From Eonycteris spelaea (taxonomy: Eukaryota > Chordata > Mammalia > Chiroptera > Pteropodidae), in contig PUFA01000003.1 in the NCBI GenBank assembly GCA_003508835.1, forward strand, positions 11,013,501-11,077,500: 64,000 bases of DNA. The letters are read 5' to 3'. Numbering within the stretch: position 1 is the first letter of the stretch; each line of letters begins with the position of its first letter. Shown here in pieces: positions 44,131 to 56,390 of the stretch. The position numbers and the translations under genes were made by a program. Below the pieces are notes generated by a model. The model was not told the origin of the DNA, ran no database searches, and saw nothing but the letters and a program-made list of their open reading frames with translations.

Positions 44131-45118
44131 AGAAAAAAAAATGTACCAGATATATAATTCTATACTGTTTCCTTCTACTACATGCTTCTCCTTTCCCTGC
44201 CTTCTAACTCAGTTATTCACTCTTATTTCTCATTGTTCTTATCATGCTTCATTTATTTCTAAAGAGCCCAGGAATAACATGATACTATTATCAGGTCCTC
44301 CTTTTCTCTATTATCCCCAGTGCACACACACACACACTGTAGAGAGATGTAAAGATGTAAAGGTGCCTCAGACTTCCTTTGTCAAGCATAGATTACTAAT
44401 GGAGAGGAGCCAACCCCATAGTGAGGACTCTGGGGCAGGTCAGGCAGATGGAATCATGGATGGAGGAGAGAAGGCCATTGGGTTTAGAATCATCTACATT
44501 AATCACCCCACAGCTCTCCGATTTGAGAGCCCTTTTCCCTGGCCCAGTACTGCTGTTTCCAAGCTCTTTCTCTTCTTCTATAGGGGACGATGAGAGCTGA
44601 GCAGCCTCATAGAGTGGGGGGTTTGACAGTGGCTGGAGCCACCAACAATGATCTAGACCAAAATCAGCCCCAACAACTCCTCTTCCTATCAAAAGACATA
44701 CACACAGAGTACCAGCCAACGCAGCTCTTCAGCGCTCCCTGACAGCCACTGCACTTCTTTCCAAACCCCAGTTAAAAAGCTGAACTGAAACGTATATTAT
44801 ATGGAAATACTTTAAAATATTAGGAACAGCTTTTGCATTAGTGGTAATAAATCCATACCTGCAGTCACTTTTGATTTCTGCCTAACTATTTGATAACTTG
44901 AAAAATATAAATCCTGTTCCAGTGTAAATTCAAGTAAATGGATTGAAAGATCCTTCCTTAACTCTTCTGCTCCTCTCCCTCCCAATCCACTTGTCCTACT
45001 CCCCCAGGCTTATCCCATAGCACCAATCAGGATAAAGAGGAGGGAGGAAAGCGGAGAGCTCAAATCTCAAATTACTGAGCCAATCTCAAATCCACTGTAC
45101 GATCTTGAAGGACACAGG
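44131..45118. other. Unique sequence, no gene seen
   Basis: A 150-codon plus frame at 44141-44593 overlaps a 107-codon minus frame. Neither is family-like. A short (CA)n lies at 44323-44337. The 44770-44950 part is AT rich and repeat-free. Confidence 0.4.
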
Positions 45119-45722
45119 AACATTCAGTGCCCCTTTGTGGTAGACTACTTCTCAAATGGCTCTCAAGGATTCCTGCCTGCTGGTGTTCACACCCTCTCGT
45201 GTGGGCTGAACCTAGTGACCTATGTGTAATGAGTAGAATACTATAAAAGTGATGGGATGTCACTGCAGCAGAGATTAGGCTATAAAAGACTTTGATTTTC
45301 ATTTTGCTAGCACTCTCTCTTGTCTTCTTGGATTGCTGGCTTTGGTGAAGCAAGCTACCCTGGTGGAGAGACCAACATAGAAAGGACCTGAGGATAGTCT
45401 CTGTTTAATAGTCAGGGAGAAACTTAGCCCTTCAGTCTAATGGTCTGAGAAGAAGTGAATCCTGCAAACAAGTGCTACATGAGCTTGGAAGCAGATCCTG
45501 ACTCATTTGAATCTTGAGATGATTGTGGCTTCAGCTGACATCTGGGTTACAGCCTATGAGTGACCCTGAAGCGGAAGACCAAGCTAAGCCATTCTCAGAT
45601 TTCTGAGCCACAGAAAATTGAAAATAATAGAGATAATAATAAGTAGTAAATGTGTGTTGTTTTAAGCTGCTAAGTTATGGGGTAACTTAGTTATCTACGG
45701 AGTACCAATAGACAACTAACAT
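45119..45722 (+). mobile_element. MLT1-type LTR (ERVL-MaLR)
   Basis: A near full-length LTR in sense orientation. CACACCCTCTCGTGTGGGCT at 45187, TAATGAGTAGAATACTATAA near 45227, TTGGAAGCAGATCCTGAC near 45485 and TTTTAAGCTGCTAAGTTATG near 45660 are diagnostic. It ends TAGACAACTAACATA. Solo LTR. Confidence 0.85.
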
Positions 45723-45839
45723 ACCCCTCACTAATCTGTAAAATGGAACTATTCCCACGAACCCTCCTAAGTATAGCAAGAAGAATGGAATATTAAGACA
45801 CATTGCAATATTGAAACTTTATTCTGGTTGCATCAATAA

Positions 45840-46030
45840 TAGTCATTGATTTATTTCATAAATACTTGCTGAGCATCAATTGTGTTCAGGTGCTGTGAAC
45901 ATAGACTACAAAGATGAATACAAAATCCTTGTTTCCTTTGATGAGGTCAGGTCTTCATGAGGGGAGTGATATGCAGTTTACAAACACAGTGAAACATAAT
46001 ATATTGAATGTTCTGAAATACCCTTAAAAT
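45840..46030 (-). mobile_element. L2 LINE 3' end
   Basis: Reverse L2: TAAATACTTGCTGAGCATCA near 45860, GTTCAGGTGCTGTGAACATA near 45883 and AAGATGAATACAAAATCC near 45911. Confidence 0.7.
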
Positions 46031-46939
46031 GGTTTGGAAGTGCAGATGCCAAATATAACCTCATGTAACAAAATTGCTCACCAAAGTAACACGAATTCAT
46101 GGAAATCTCCAGGCATTCCCAATTCCCCTTTTCCCAGTGAGAGAAACAACAAGAAAGAATGAGGATACAAAGAACAAAAGTCTTAGAATTTGATGAAGCC
46201 TTGGGTAAAATCCCAAAGTATGTGTGAGATGCACTCTGCTCTGTTGAACCAAGTCCTAAGACATACTTTCAATAAGCGCCCCCATTCAACCTTGCCTTTC
46301 CAGACCCTTGGTACTGGCTGCATGAGATGCTCCATCTGCAGCAGCTCCTGTCCTTTAACACTAATCCTAATCCTTCCGAAGTTTTTGTGCTTTCTCCTCA
46401 TATGACTTCCAAGAACCCTGGAATCCTAACTACATATTCCAGCACCAGATTCTCTCGTGTTATGTAGATTGTTTGTTCATCCATTCACTCCTTTATTCAA
46501 CAGAAAGGAAATGAGAGCCCCAGTCCCTCCAGGAGGTGACTGGGCTAAAAAGAGGATTTGTCGAAAGTATGTTTAAGGAATTGTTAGTCCACCAGAACCC
46601 TTTTAGTATCTAGCTTCACACCACGACAGGAGAAGTGAATTTTAGTCTCTGCTTAAACTGAACCACAGAGGCCCACACTCTGAGTCAGTGGCTACAACAG
46701 AGAGTGGGTTGTGGTGCCTTAGTGAAAACAGCAATTAAATGAAGACCATGCATAGCCTATGTCACAGTTTCCTTGCTTTCACGTGGATAAGACTTGAGTT
46801 GGTTCTCTCCATCTCTGACCATTCCCTGATCAGCATTAAATGCCTGCAGGACAGCTCTACTTGGAAATTTCAGTATCGTCGCAATTACAACCATGCAGGC
46901 TCAACGCACGTTCCCTCAGCATCATTTTGGTCCCCACAC
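46031..46939. other. Unique sequence, no gene seen
   Basis: Nothing recognisable beyond chance frames. Confidence 0.4.
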
Positions 46940-47165
46940 ATCCAGGTATAAAGGGCCTCGGGCCTTTGCATTGGCTGTTCTTTGCCAGAAATGCTCCCTT
47001 CATGCATTGGCACAGATTACTCACTCTTCCACTTCAATTCCTTGATCAGATTTCACGTTCATGTGTCCTCCTCTGATTATTTTATTTAAACTTGCAATTC
47101 TCTCCCCCATCCTGGAATAATGCTTGACATGTAGTCATCTCTCAATACATGTTTTTGGAATGAAA
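46940..47165 (+). mobile_element. L2 LINE 3' region
   Basis: CGGGCCTTTGCATTGGCTGT near 46958, then a decayed body and the tail CTCTCAATACATGTTTTTGG. Confidence 0.7.
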
Positions 47166-47189
47166 TGGAGTGTTTGAACAGAAACTGGA

Positions 47190-47640
47190 AGCCCATGTGT
47201 TATTTTCATTTGTGGTAGAATATATATGACATAAAATTTGCCATTTTAACCATTTTTGAGTGTACACTAAGTGACATTAAGTAAATTCACATTGTTCTGC
47301 AACCATCACCACTATCCATTTCGTAACTTTTCCATCATTCCAAACTAAAACTCTGAACCCATTCAGTAATACTCCCTATCTTCCCCAGGCCCTGGAAACC
47401 ACCATTCTTCTTTCTGTGCCTATGAATTTGGCTACTTTATGTACTTCGTACAAGTAGAATCTCACATATTTATCCTTTTGTATCTGGCTTGTTTCACTTT
47501 GCATAATATTTTCAAAGTTCATCCATGTCATAACAAATGTTAGAATTTCCTTCGTTTTTAAAGCTGAATAATAGTCTTTTGTAAGTATATATCACATTTT
47601 GTTTATTCATTCATCTGTTGATGGTAAAAGCCCAAATTTT
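47190..47640 (-). mobile_element. L1 3'UTR and ORF2 end, antisense
   Basis: TGACATAAAATTTGCCATTT near 47228 and AACCACCATTCTTCTTTCTG near 47397 are the reversed L1 3'UTR. TTCATCCATGTCATAACAAA near 47519 and TTTTGTTTATTCATTCATCT near 47597 reach the ORF2 end. Confidence 0.88.
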
Positions 47641-49994
47641 TTTTGCAGAGATGATGCCCAAAGGACTAGTGTGGGTTGGCAGGTGGGGTCAGTCACCTCT
47701 TGTATTCTTCTTGATGGAGAAGAGCCACCAAGTTGTTTTTCCTACAGATTTGTGGTGCTTACTCACTAAGGAAAGGCAATTCTGGACAATTAGGAGAGGC
47801 CCCAAACTTTGGGTATGAAATTATTTTTCTTTCTCTAGTACTACGGCAGAAGCTAGAGATAGAAAGAATTTAGTGAAAGATGCGAGGATGAGTTATCTAC
47901 TTTATGGTTCATAAATAGTGAAAACATGGAATCTGTTTCCATACATTATTAATGTCTTATCCTTTCTTGTTTTGTTTAGTTTGTTTTGTTTTTCACCTCG
48001 AAGATGCATGTATAGTTTGTTTCTTTTCAAATGTGTTTGACACAATTCTGGGCAAAAAGGATGCTTCTTGAGACAATGAAGTTAGTCTTAAGCACCCTTC
48101 TGCCTACCTTCTTTACGCCTTCCTCTCTTTCTCCATCAGCCACCAAGGCCCGATAGAGCATACGAGGATAGTCTCCTATCTGCCACCCCGGTGAGGCCTT
48201 TCTCTAGTTTTCTCTCTCCCTGAAGGCAGGACAACCTGGATGAGTATCTGATTCCCTGCTTTGCACTGATGTGTTGTGGGGAAAAATATTTGACTGTGAA
48301 CAGGAAGATGTAGTAGAAAGGGGGAGACTGATGAATTCCTGAAGGGGTGTTTAGGATTTGAGATACAGGATCCCTCTCTCTAGGAATCCAGGAAGATCCT
48401 GTGACCACTCCCACCACTGGTATGAGTGGGATTTGGAGGGGAGAAGGAGTCTCCAGTTAGATCACCAAACGTGTTCTTCCATAGAGACACATCAGGATTT
48501 AGGGTTGCACTCCAGGTACATAGGGCTTTCACAGGCTTCTGTGGGCTGCCTGGGCTCCAGACAGCACGTGCAAAATGGTTTCTATGAGAAAATACGTTTG
48601 AGTACCAGGAAACTGACATACACTCAAACTTTTGGAACAGAGCCTGCTCTTAAATAGGAGACTGCTTGAATGCCACATTCACAACTAAATTATACGTAGG
48701 CCTATTTTTAAGACATGCCTATTTCCAAGATATTTAGCTTATGTAACAATGGGAATTGGAAGAAAGAATTGATAGAAGTAGAAATCGTGTTCTTGGTGGA
48801 GGCAGGGGTAGAGATGTGAATGTTCACCATGTAGAACACATTCAGTTCTACACAGAAGGAGAGTGGACGACACAGAGACAATGCCTACGATATTCTCTAC
48901 GTTTGTATGGTTTTCCCCACGTGGGCTTTCCTATAAGCAGCTCCATATGCATAGTTTTAAATTTTGAGACCAACAGTTGAATTCGACACTAACAGAGAAG
49001 ACTGAATTAAATCAAAAGGTTAGGATATGACCAAGACCTGCATTTCATAGGATTTGCTCAAGTCACAAAGTGCCTTCAGTGTTCTGTCTCCCCGTGGTCT
49101 GTGGGTTTGTGATATGTGATGAACTCCCTGATGCCAGACCTAGATTCCCTTGCCCCAAGTGGGCCTAACCTGCGGAGGCTGGCAGGAGCTTTGCTCAGTT
49201 ATCTTAGCTCTCAATTACTCCAGGTCAATATCCACATCCTTTGGTCACCAACCCAGTGTTAAAAATCCTGGTTACTCTGAGTCTAAATGAGAACTAACCT
49301 AGGTTCACTTGGTTTTTCTTTACTTTAAATAACTCTATTTAACCCGGTAACTCACAGAGTTAAATTTAATTCATTTCAATTTAACTAAATCAACAACTCA
49401 AAGCAGCTTAGGTGAGAACTGAATTCAATACCCCAAAGACTGATTAAACTGCTCTAGTAAGCTTGTGGTATGTTTTCAACTGTGGATGGTCATGAATGTG
49501 GTTCAGTTGGCCTTTGGGCTGGCAGAAAGTTGTGGATGAGTGTCTCCTCCTCCCCAACTGTGCATATTTTATTCTAGACTGCCCTTGTATTCTAGGCAAA
49601 AAGAACTCATATAAATGCTGTTGTTTTTCAATTGTGAAAGTTTTTGTTCTGTTTCATGCTTCATATTTGGAGTTGTTAGTGTCTCATGACAACAAGAAAG
49701 ATTGGAGGAAAAGAGGGTGGACTGGTACCTGAAATCTTGGGGAAAGCCGGCACTTCTCCATGGTGTGCTCACTGTGCTTCAGTGAGGAGGTGGCTTACAC
49801 GTTCAGGAAGAGAAGACTCATGCGGTATGTGTAGTTTCTCCAGGCCTGGCTTTTTCATTAGCACAGACATGTTACCCATGAGAATAGCTACCAATTCTAG
49901 AAAAATAGATCTGTGTGCTGACAGAAGGGGCAGTGAGGAAAGGAGGGAGTCAGGAGGCTTTTTCGTATCCTGCTCATTATGGGATGAAGGAACT
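47641..49994. other. Unique sequence, no gene seen
   Basis: About 2.3 kb without a confident repeat. The frames (up to 110 codons, 49686-50018 plus) do not resemble known proteins. The 48680-49010 part keeps many CpGs for its composition (for example 48788, 48868, 48889, 48899, 48920) and could be under constraint. Confidence 0.42.
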
Positions 49995-50105
49995 CCAGCA
50001 GAATGGGAAGAACACTAGGCTCTGGATTAGGAGTCCTCAAATCTGGTTCTTGCTCTGTGACAAACCAGCTGGGTGATCTTGTGCAGAGCACTTGCCGTGT
50101 ATGGG
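49995..50105 (+). mobile_element. MIR SINE 5' half
   Basis: GGAAGAACACTAGGCTCTGG near 50005, then CAAATCTGGTTCTTGCTCTG and AGCTGGGTGATCTTGTG fit the tRNA-related half of MIR. Confidence 0.75.
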
Positions 50106-50404
50106 CAAACCGATTGCTAATGTCTTCTAACTCTACAGTCTGAGCCAGCGGTGGTATCTATGGGAAGAGAGAGAAGCTGTCCGTGTCCCTGGACCTAGCT
50201 TCTTCTGCCTCCAGCAGTGGACAGCTGGAACTAGTGTAAGCTTTGGCTTACTGCTAGCTCTTCAGTGTCTGCACCCATCCTGATCCAGCAGGTTAGCCCT
50301 TAGGTGACTTGGCTCCATGAATCAATTGCATCTAAATTGATAATTTTGTTGTAGCCCTAGATGTTATTGTTAACAATTTTTCTTCAATACCAGCCACCCC
50401 ATCT
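50106..50404. other. Unique sequence
   Basis: Nothing recognisable. Confidence 0.4.
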
Positions 50405-50605
50405 CTGCCATTGAGTACCATCATGATAGTGTGAATATGTGCCAGGCTCTGTATTAATTACTTTTCATTCATTATCTCAGTTAGTCTTCGCAATAGTTTC
50501 ATAGGGAAGTACTCTTCCCATTTTCCAAAGAAGAACAGGCTGGATTCCAGCCCACATCTCCCTGATTCTGAAACTCATTCCCTTCAAGCCTAATGATACA
50601 ATCTT
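50405..50605 (-). mobile_element. MIR SINE
   Basis: ATGTGCCAGGCTCTGTATTA near 50438, TTATCTCAGTTAGTCTTCGC near 50472, then GAAGTACTCTTCCCATTTTC: a reverse MIR. Confidence 0.75.
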
Positions 50606-51455
50606 CAGGGTGATTTTCTGTCACTGTTTTTTCCCTTGCCATTGGTACTTTGGAAGGGACAGAATGGTCTCTTGAAGCCCAGACCACCTGGATTTGGACT
50701 TGATGCTCTGGCAAGTTTTTGCCTAGACTCTGTGGGCCTGAGCCTGTTGCTTGCCTTCCAAGCTAGTGGCCAGTTTCTGGCTCAACACCACACTCCAGGA
50801 TGTTGCCCATACCTGAATCTGATTACACTTGTCATTTGGCTTATCCTGCTGGCCAGATCATTTTTATCCTCTGAACTCTTGACGGAGCCAAGGTTGGCTT
50901 CCTCACAGCTCTTTGGGGCCTTGGGTCACTGATTTGAGGTTGGCCTTGTAGTTCTCAAAATTTCCTTAGCCCTCCTCTGGGCATCCTCTGCTTGCTGCCT
51001 GCCCTGCTGCTGAGCTCTCAACACCATTTACACCTGTTTTCACTTGGCTTAGGACATCTGGGACCTGTGGGAAAGAATGTAGTGGAGCATGGTGATCCAG
51101 CTCCAGATTGGAAGGTGAACCCTGGGGTCAAGCCAGCAGAGGGCAATGTAGAGGTTTCTTAACAGCTCTATAAGTATCTTCCGTTTTATTCATGTGTTCC
51201 TTTCCGCTTTCAGCTATTTCTTTGTTGTGGAGAGCTCTTGAGCACAGAGCCACAGGGGAGACAGGCCTTTTCACTGAGGCAGCCCAGTCTTGTTTTGCCT
51301 GTGCTCCTCTCAGGATTTGGTTGTTTTCCATCTTAATTATGTTCCTTGCATCGGTGGCTGGCGGGCATACAACCTTTAGAGGAGTTTATCTTAAAAACCC
51401 ACTCTCTCCTGAGAGCAACTGTTCTGTGGGGAACCGTGAGACTTCCAGGGATGCT
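50606..51455. other. Unique sequence, no gene seen
   Basis: Nothing recognisable. The 158-codon plus frame from 51192 runs through the GT/GC tract and is not family-like. Confidence 0.42.
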
Positions 51456-51530
51456 TGCATGTGTATGTGTGTCTGTGTGTGTGCGCGCACGCGTGCAGGC
51501 GCGTGCACACACACGTATGGGCGCATACGT
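51456..51530. repeat. GT/GC/CA alternating tract, Z-DNA prone
   Basis: Alternating purine-pyrimidine steps over about 75 bases. A TG half turns into a CA half around GTGCGCGCACGCGTGCAGG at 51481. This gives a partly self-complementary, CpG-rich centre. Confidence 0.88.
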
Positions 51531-51989
51531 AGGCAGTGGTGGGGATGGTGGGGGTTGCTTTCTCACTTACCATTATCTTGGGGAAGTCAGAGCTTGCTAA
51601 CATGGGATGAGGATACTGACGTGCCCCTAGCCTCGAGTCTCATCAAACACACAGACTTCTGCTTATGATAGCATTATCAAATCAACTGTGGACAGTGATG
51701 ACATTGTAAAGGAGAGCGGAGGCTTGTCAGTTGATTAAATGGGTGACGGCACCATAAGTTTGGGTTATATATGTCTAACTTAATGACTAACCGTAATATG
51801 TTTCTTTGGGTTAAGATCCTGAAGATCCCTGACTGAATGCAAATGCCTTCCTGCAGAAATAACAGTTTATAATGATCAACCATTTACATTTTAGTGTAAA
51901 TTAACTTTTACATTACACTCAATTACCAAGTGCAAAGTCTTCCCATATCTAGGAAACTGTTGGATAATCCATTTATTTACCCTTTGACT
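51531..51989. other. Unique sequence
   Basis: Nothing recognisable. Confidence 0.4.
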
Positions 51990-52120
51990 TATACATTTGA
52001 GAATTTTTTAAAGCTTCAACTATGTACTTTGTCCTATACAGGGAGACAGAGAGAAGGAGAAGCCCTGGTCCCTTGAAGAAATGATTAGATACCTAGAAAT
52101 CGCCACAGGAAACAATGGAG
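51990..52120 (-). mobile_element. Possible L2 fragment
   Basis: TTCAACTATGTACTTTGTCC near 52015 and CCTGGTCCCTTGAAGAAATG near 52064 fit a decayed reverse L2 end. Confidence 0.4.
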
Positions 52121-52534
52121 CATGTTGAAAATAAATTATAGTTAGGAGCGAGACCAAGTATTATAGCCATAGCTGCACACTACTGTTTGTTGAATGGAGC
52201 AGGGTTAGATGGGGCTGAGGTTAGCTCCGAGGAGCAGCTAGGATCTACACTGGATTTTTACTCTTGGAATTGCCTAGATAAGGTTGATGTGATTAAAGCC
52301 AGATGAACAGTATAGCATAAATACTGCAGAAAGAAAAAACAGTGGACTGCAGGAACTGGAGAAACTAGAAGGCTTTTGTTAAATGTAAGAGAACTCACTA
52401 TCTGATTCTATGATAGTGATGCAAAGAGAAAGCCCTCACTTCTTCCCCTGCCTAACTGCCTGACTTCGTTCTTTCTAGCAATGTCCATCTCTGGTTTGAA
52501 TTTTCTAGCTCCCACTCAATTTCCCCATCAGCTT
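52121..52534. other. Unique sequence
   Basis: Nothing recognisable. Confidence 0.4.
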
Positions 52535-52615
52535 TGTGGGCAGGCACAATTCTCTGCCTACACCAGTAAGTGCTTAATAAACAGAGCAAATCAGTGAATA
52601 AATGAACAATAAACA
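52535..52615 (+). mobile_element. L2 LINE 3' terminus
   Basis: CAGTAAGTGCTTAATAAACA near 52564 followed by GTGAATAAATGAAC is an L2-type ending. Confidence 0.55.
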
Positions 52616-54512
52616 GGTAATCTTGAGTCTATCTTCCAAGCTGAGCCATTTCAGAGGCCTCAGTTTGGATTCTCCTGGACTAAAGTTAGTTTATCCCAAA
52701 CCTGAAACTGGAACGGAAGATATTCTAATAAAAATGCTACATTTCAGTCACTAGTCAATGTTGCAATTCTCTCTGTCCCTCATGATCATTCACATAGCCT
52801 CACGCAGATTCAGTCAGACACAGCAATCGTTTATTTTACCATTTACATGGTTGGATGTTGTGAAACCACAAAGCAAAAGAAATGTCATCCTTGCTTTCTG
52901 AAAATTTAAAACTAGTTAATTTTATGTGGTGAGCACTGAGGAATTTCCTCAGGAAGAAAGAAATTTTAGATCTAGTCTGTAATAAAATGCCACCCCAAAT
53001 GCAAAACGACTCTGATTTCTTTACTAAATATCAATGCTGTGGCACCTCCTTAGATTATGTCTTGCAGAAGATGAAACATCTGAGAAAAGGGATCAGATAT
53101 TCCTGACCCGTGTGTAATACTCTCTCTGTCCATGGTCCCTCCACTCTGCCAAAAGCCAGGCTGAGGTTGGGACCCCTAATACAACATAGACACCAAGGTG
53201 TCCTGGAGGAATGCAGTGACTCAGTGTCCCCTGGAAATTCCATGGCCAAAACTTGTAGCTGTGTCCTGAAACCCCAGGATGTGACTGAATGTGCAGTCCC
53301 ACAGCTTCTACAAAAGGTCCTGTCAGTGGGGCCTTGGCCCCATAGGAAAGTTCCCTGTTCTGGAGATCCCCTAGGGTCCAGCCATGCCCTGGATCAGGAG
53401 CCCTATTCCTGAGTTCAGTTTCCGGCTACGTATGAGGAATCTGGGATTGAAACCAATGTTAAAATGCTTTTGTAACCTGTTCTTCTCTTTTCCTGTTTCT
53501 CCCCAATCAGGAAGGCGGAATATTTATACTTCTGCCAAACTCTCAAGAATTTGACCTTCAAATCTGCTCTGTCATTGGCTCAGGTCTTTTCCTGCCCACT
53601 CAGTGGCCATGCCAAGAGTCTGGAGTGACTGTCACCATGGTGCCAGGAGAGGCACCATAGTGCCATGGATGACCGCTTCCTGTAAACCACGATGATGATA
53701 ACAACTGTGCCATCCCTACAGTATGCTCTGTCTGGGTGATTATAAGGATAATAAGCAGAGAGCACTGAATTTCGTGATTACTTTATAATTCAGTAAATGC
53801 CCAGTGGGACAGAATTGAAGGCAGCAAGTCATGTATTAGAGAAACAATGGACAAAGTGAGACCCAGCCCAGGAGGTGAGGGTAGGGTCACACTAGTGTTG
53901 GACAGAAGATGGAGTGGCACAACTTCCAGGACTGGAACAGCATGGAGCCCACACTAGGAGAGTCAGGGAGAAAGATGGAAGCTGGACATAATTCTCATGG
54001 ATGAAATCTTGCCAGGTGAGTCCTTCCCAGTCTTGCTAACGGGGCTGATAAAATGCAGGGACATTTTTTCAAGTCCTGTTGATGGAATGAGGTAGCTGTC
54101 TTCTGGGCTAGACCCCTGGGTTAGCCCTTAGGATTTAGGGCTGGAGCTGGGTCTGTACCACGCCCACTGCTTCCTTTCCTGCTCAGGCTTCCTTCTCATG
54201 GCAAATCCTGCCTACCTGCTGCAGCCCACCCAATTTGTCTTTGCCTGACCCTTCTTGTATCCCCCCACAATCCAGGACAGCATCACCCAGGCTTAGATTA
54301 GTGATTAGTCTGTGGGTGACTCTGGTTTACTAGTATTTGCTACCTTTTGTATTTTTCTTTGGATGGAGACCTCAGGGCTCACAGTAGATCCTCTGTCATG
54401 TTTGTTGATTGATGGTTTGATGTTTCCTTTCCATCCCACACCACTCACACACCTCCCCAAGCCCACTAATTAATTTCTCATGACTATTTGGGATGAGGTG
54501 AGGCCACGTTTA
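52616..54512. other. Unique sequence, no gene seen
   Basis: About 1.9 kb with no confident repeat, gene or RNA. The frames of 60-100 codons near 53055-53412 lie on both strands of the same DNA. Confidence 0.42.
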
Positions 54513-54514
54513 CC

Positions 54515-55065
54515 TTTTTTTTTTTTTTTTTTTGCCCTTCATTAGAACTCTGCTAGGGTGTTGATTTTACAAGCTGCCTTTTTGGTCAGTCTGAACAGAC
54601 TCCAATGTATCAAAACTGCCAATAGTACCTTGAACCTCCTGGGTGTAAAATTGGTTTTATCTGTGTATCATGTTTGTCATTTTTGATGGGTATCTTTTCT
54701 GTTCATAACATAGTTGAAGACTTAGCCAGGCATGGACTGAGACCATTGCGATGAAGGCCAAGTATGAATAAGATCCAAAGCTGCCCATGAACAGAATAAC
54801 AGAGGCCCGGAGGAACTGAGAACCCCATGGGAAGTTCCAGAATGAGATTCAGGCCTGTGAGTAAAGTGCAATGCCCCATTGGTACAATAGTCACAGGCCA
54901 ATTTTCAGTAATAGGGGTTGAGTCAGCAATGGGGTACTGGGATAAGTAACACTCATGAATATAGATGGAAAGTGAGATAGCTGATAGCAAGGGACCCACT
55001 CTTTGACATCTGGAAGTAGATGCCAAGAGCCAGAAGACACTCATCCTAGGAGGGATTGAGATGCT
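54515..55065 (-). pseudogene. Possible processed retrocopy with poly(A) tail
   Basis: A pure T19 tract at 54515-54533 would be a poly(A) tail for a transcript on the minus strand. Unique sequence lies upstream of it, and an uninterrupted minus frame of 113 codons runs from 55044 to 54703 (starts MSVFWLLAS, ends LAKSSTML). A second frame also has hydrophobic stretches. I could not match either to a family. No AATAAA lies just before the tail and no target duplication was found, so this could equally be a T tract beside unrelated DNA. Confidence 0.25.
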
Positions 55066-55089
55066 TTTTTTTCTTCCCTTACTTCATTA

Positions 55090-55485
55090 AATTAATGAGC
55101 ACCCTAGTAACTGCTGGGTCCTAGGATGATCTGGTACACAAACTCTTTCCTGGAGCTTGGGGAGAGGGACAGACCAAAAGTAATAAACAAATGCATGAAA
55201 TAATTGTAAATTGTGAAAAGATCTATGAAGGAAGCAGTGCTTAGAGAGCAAACAATTTGTGGTGGGGAGTGATTGGAGAACCACCTGAAGTATGTTGAAC
55301 AAAGTTTAGCATGGATGATCAGGAAAGCCAAGATTTAAAGGATGAGAGAGAGCTGGCCAGGTTCAGAACACAGAAAAGAGAAACCCATTAGAGAGAAGGG
55401 CATATGCAAAGGCCCTGAGGCAGAAAAGCCTTGGCTTGTTGAAAGAACGAAAAGGGGATAAAGATGGTAGGAAAATGGGCAAAGA
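55090..55485 (-). mobile_element. L2 LINE
   Basis: Reverse L2 body: GAGCACCCTAGTAACTGCTG near 55099, then GAAGGGCATATGCAAAGGCC near 55396 and CTGAGGCAGAAAAGCCTTGG. The last two match the segment around caaaggcccygaggcrggaa. Confidence 0.7.
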
Positions 55486-55524
55486 GGAGAGAAACAGAGT
55501 ACTGAAGCAGGCATAGCTATAGGA

Positions 55525-55930
55525 ACTTTATCGGTTAGTTAGCTTTTGAAAACAACACTAACATTTAGTATCTTAAAACAATAATGGTTTATTATTTCTC
55601 ATGATTCTGTGGCGCTCTGACCTGGCATGTAGCCAGGCCTGGAAGGTCTAGAATGGCTTTACTTACAAGTCTAGGGCCTTAGCTGAGGGGCAAGGATGGT
55701 AGGGATGCCCGGGTTTCCCTCTTTGTGGGGTTTCTTGTCCTCATAGGAAGCCCAGGCCTGAGTACATGGTGATTGTAAGATTCTTCGCAGCAAGAGAGGC
55801 AAACTCCATTGAGCAAGAGCTTTCTGAGACTCTGCTTGTGTCACATTTGTTATAATATAAGGTTCCATTGACCAAGGCAAGTCACACAGCTAAGTCCTGA
55901 TGGAAAGTCCAAACGAATCCACCTCTTGAT
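55525..55930 (-). mobile_element. MLT1-like LTR (ERVL-MaLR)
   Basis: TTAGTATCTTAAAACAATAA at 55565 and TTATTATTTCTCATGATTCT near 55590 are the reversed MaLR end. GGCAAGTCACACAGCTAAG near 55877 lies near the other end. It looks related to the copy at 33520. Confidence 0.6.
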
Positions 55931-56029
55931 GGAAGAAACTACTGTTACATTGGAACGATATTGATATTTTCCAATGTAATCTCAGGAATGAAAGCAGAAG
56001 CTTTGTTTATTAATTGGATACCTGGTCTG

Positions 56030-56390
56030 GGCTGGGCTTCATTCAATTATCCCTTCCTTCTTTCATTCGTTTCTTCCTTTAAAAAAACAAAATCTACTGT
56101 ATGTCAGGAACTGTCTCAGAGCTGCTGCTGAATAAGACGTAGACTTATCATCAGGTAGTTTACATTGTAGCATGGAAAATACACAAACAGCCACTTACAA
56201 TTTGGGGTGGCCAGCATTGTAGAGGAGGGGTGCTCGGGTGTAATGATGAGAGACAGAAGAGGGCAATTCAGCAAATGTGCCATGGAAGGAGGATTTGATG
56301 TATGAGCTTAGTTCTGAAAAATAAGGTGATGATGGGCATTCAAGTAGCAGAAGAGGGGTAAGGCAGATATCTGAGGTAAGCAACAGTTGG
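56030..56390 (-). mobile_element. L2 LINE 3' region
   Basis: Reverse L2: TACTGTATGTCAGGAACTGT near 56095, CATCAGGTAGTTTACATTGT near 56150, then CATGGAAGGAGGATTTGATG near 56280. Confidence 0.65.

Noticed and set aside
44141..44593. 150-codon plus frame
   Set aside because: It is opposed by a 107-codon minus frame, has no family resemblance, and crosses a CA repeat.
48130..48660. Possible LTR or exon cluster in GC-richer unique sequence
   Set aside because: I found no TATA, polyadenylation signal, TG/CA ends, or frame with family resemblance that would support either.
51192..51668. 158-codon plus frame
   Set aside because: It runs through the GT/GC microsatellite, giving Cys-Val and Arg-Ala runs, and no part resembles a known protein.
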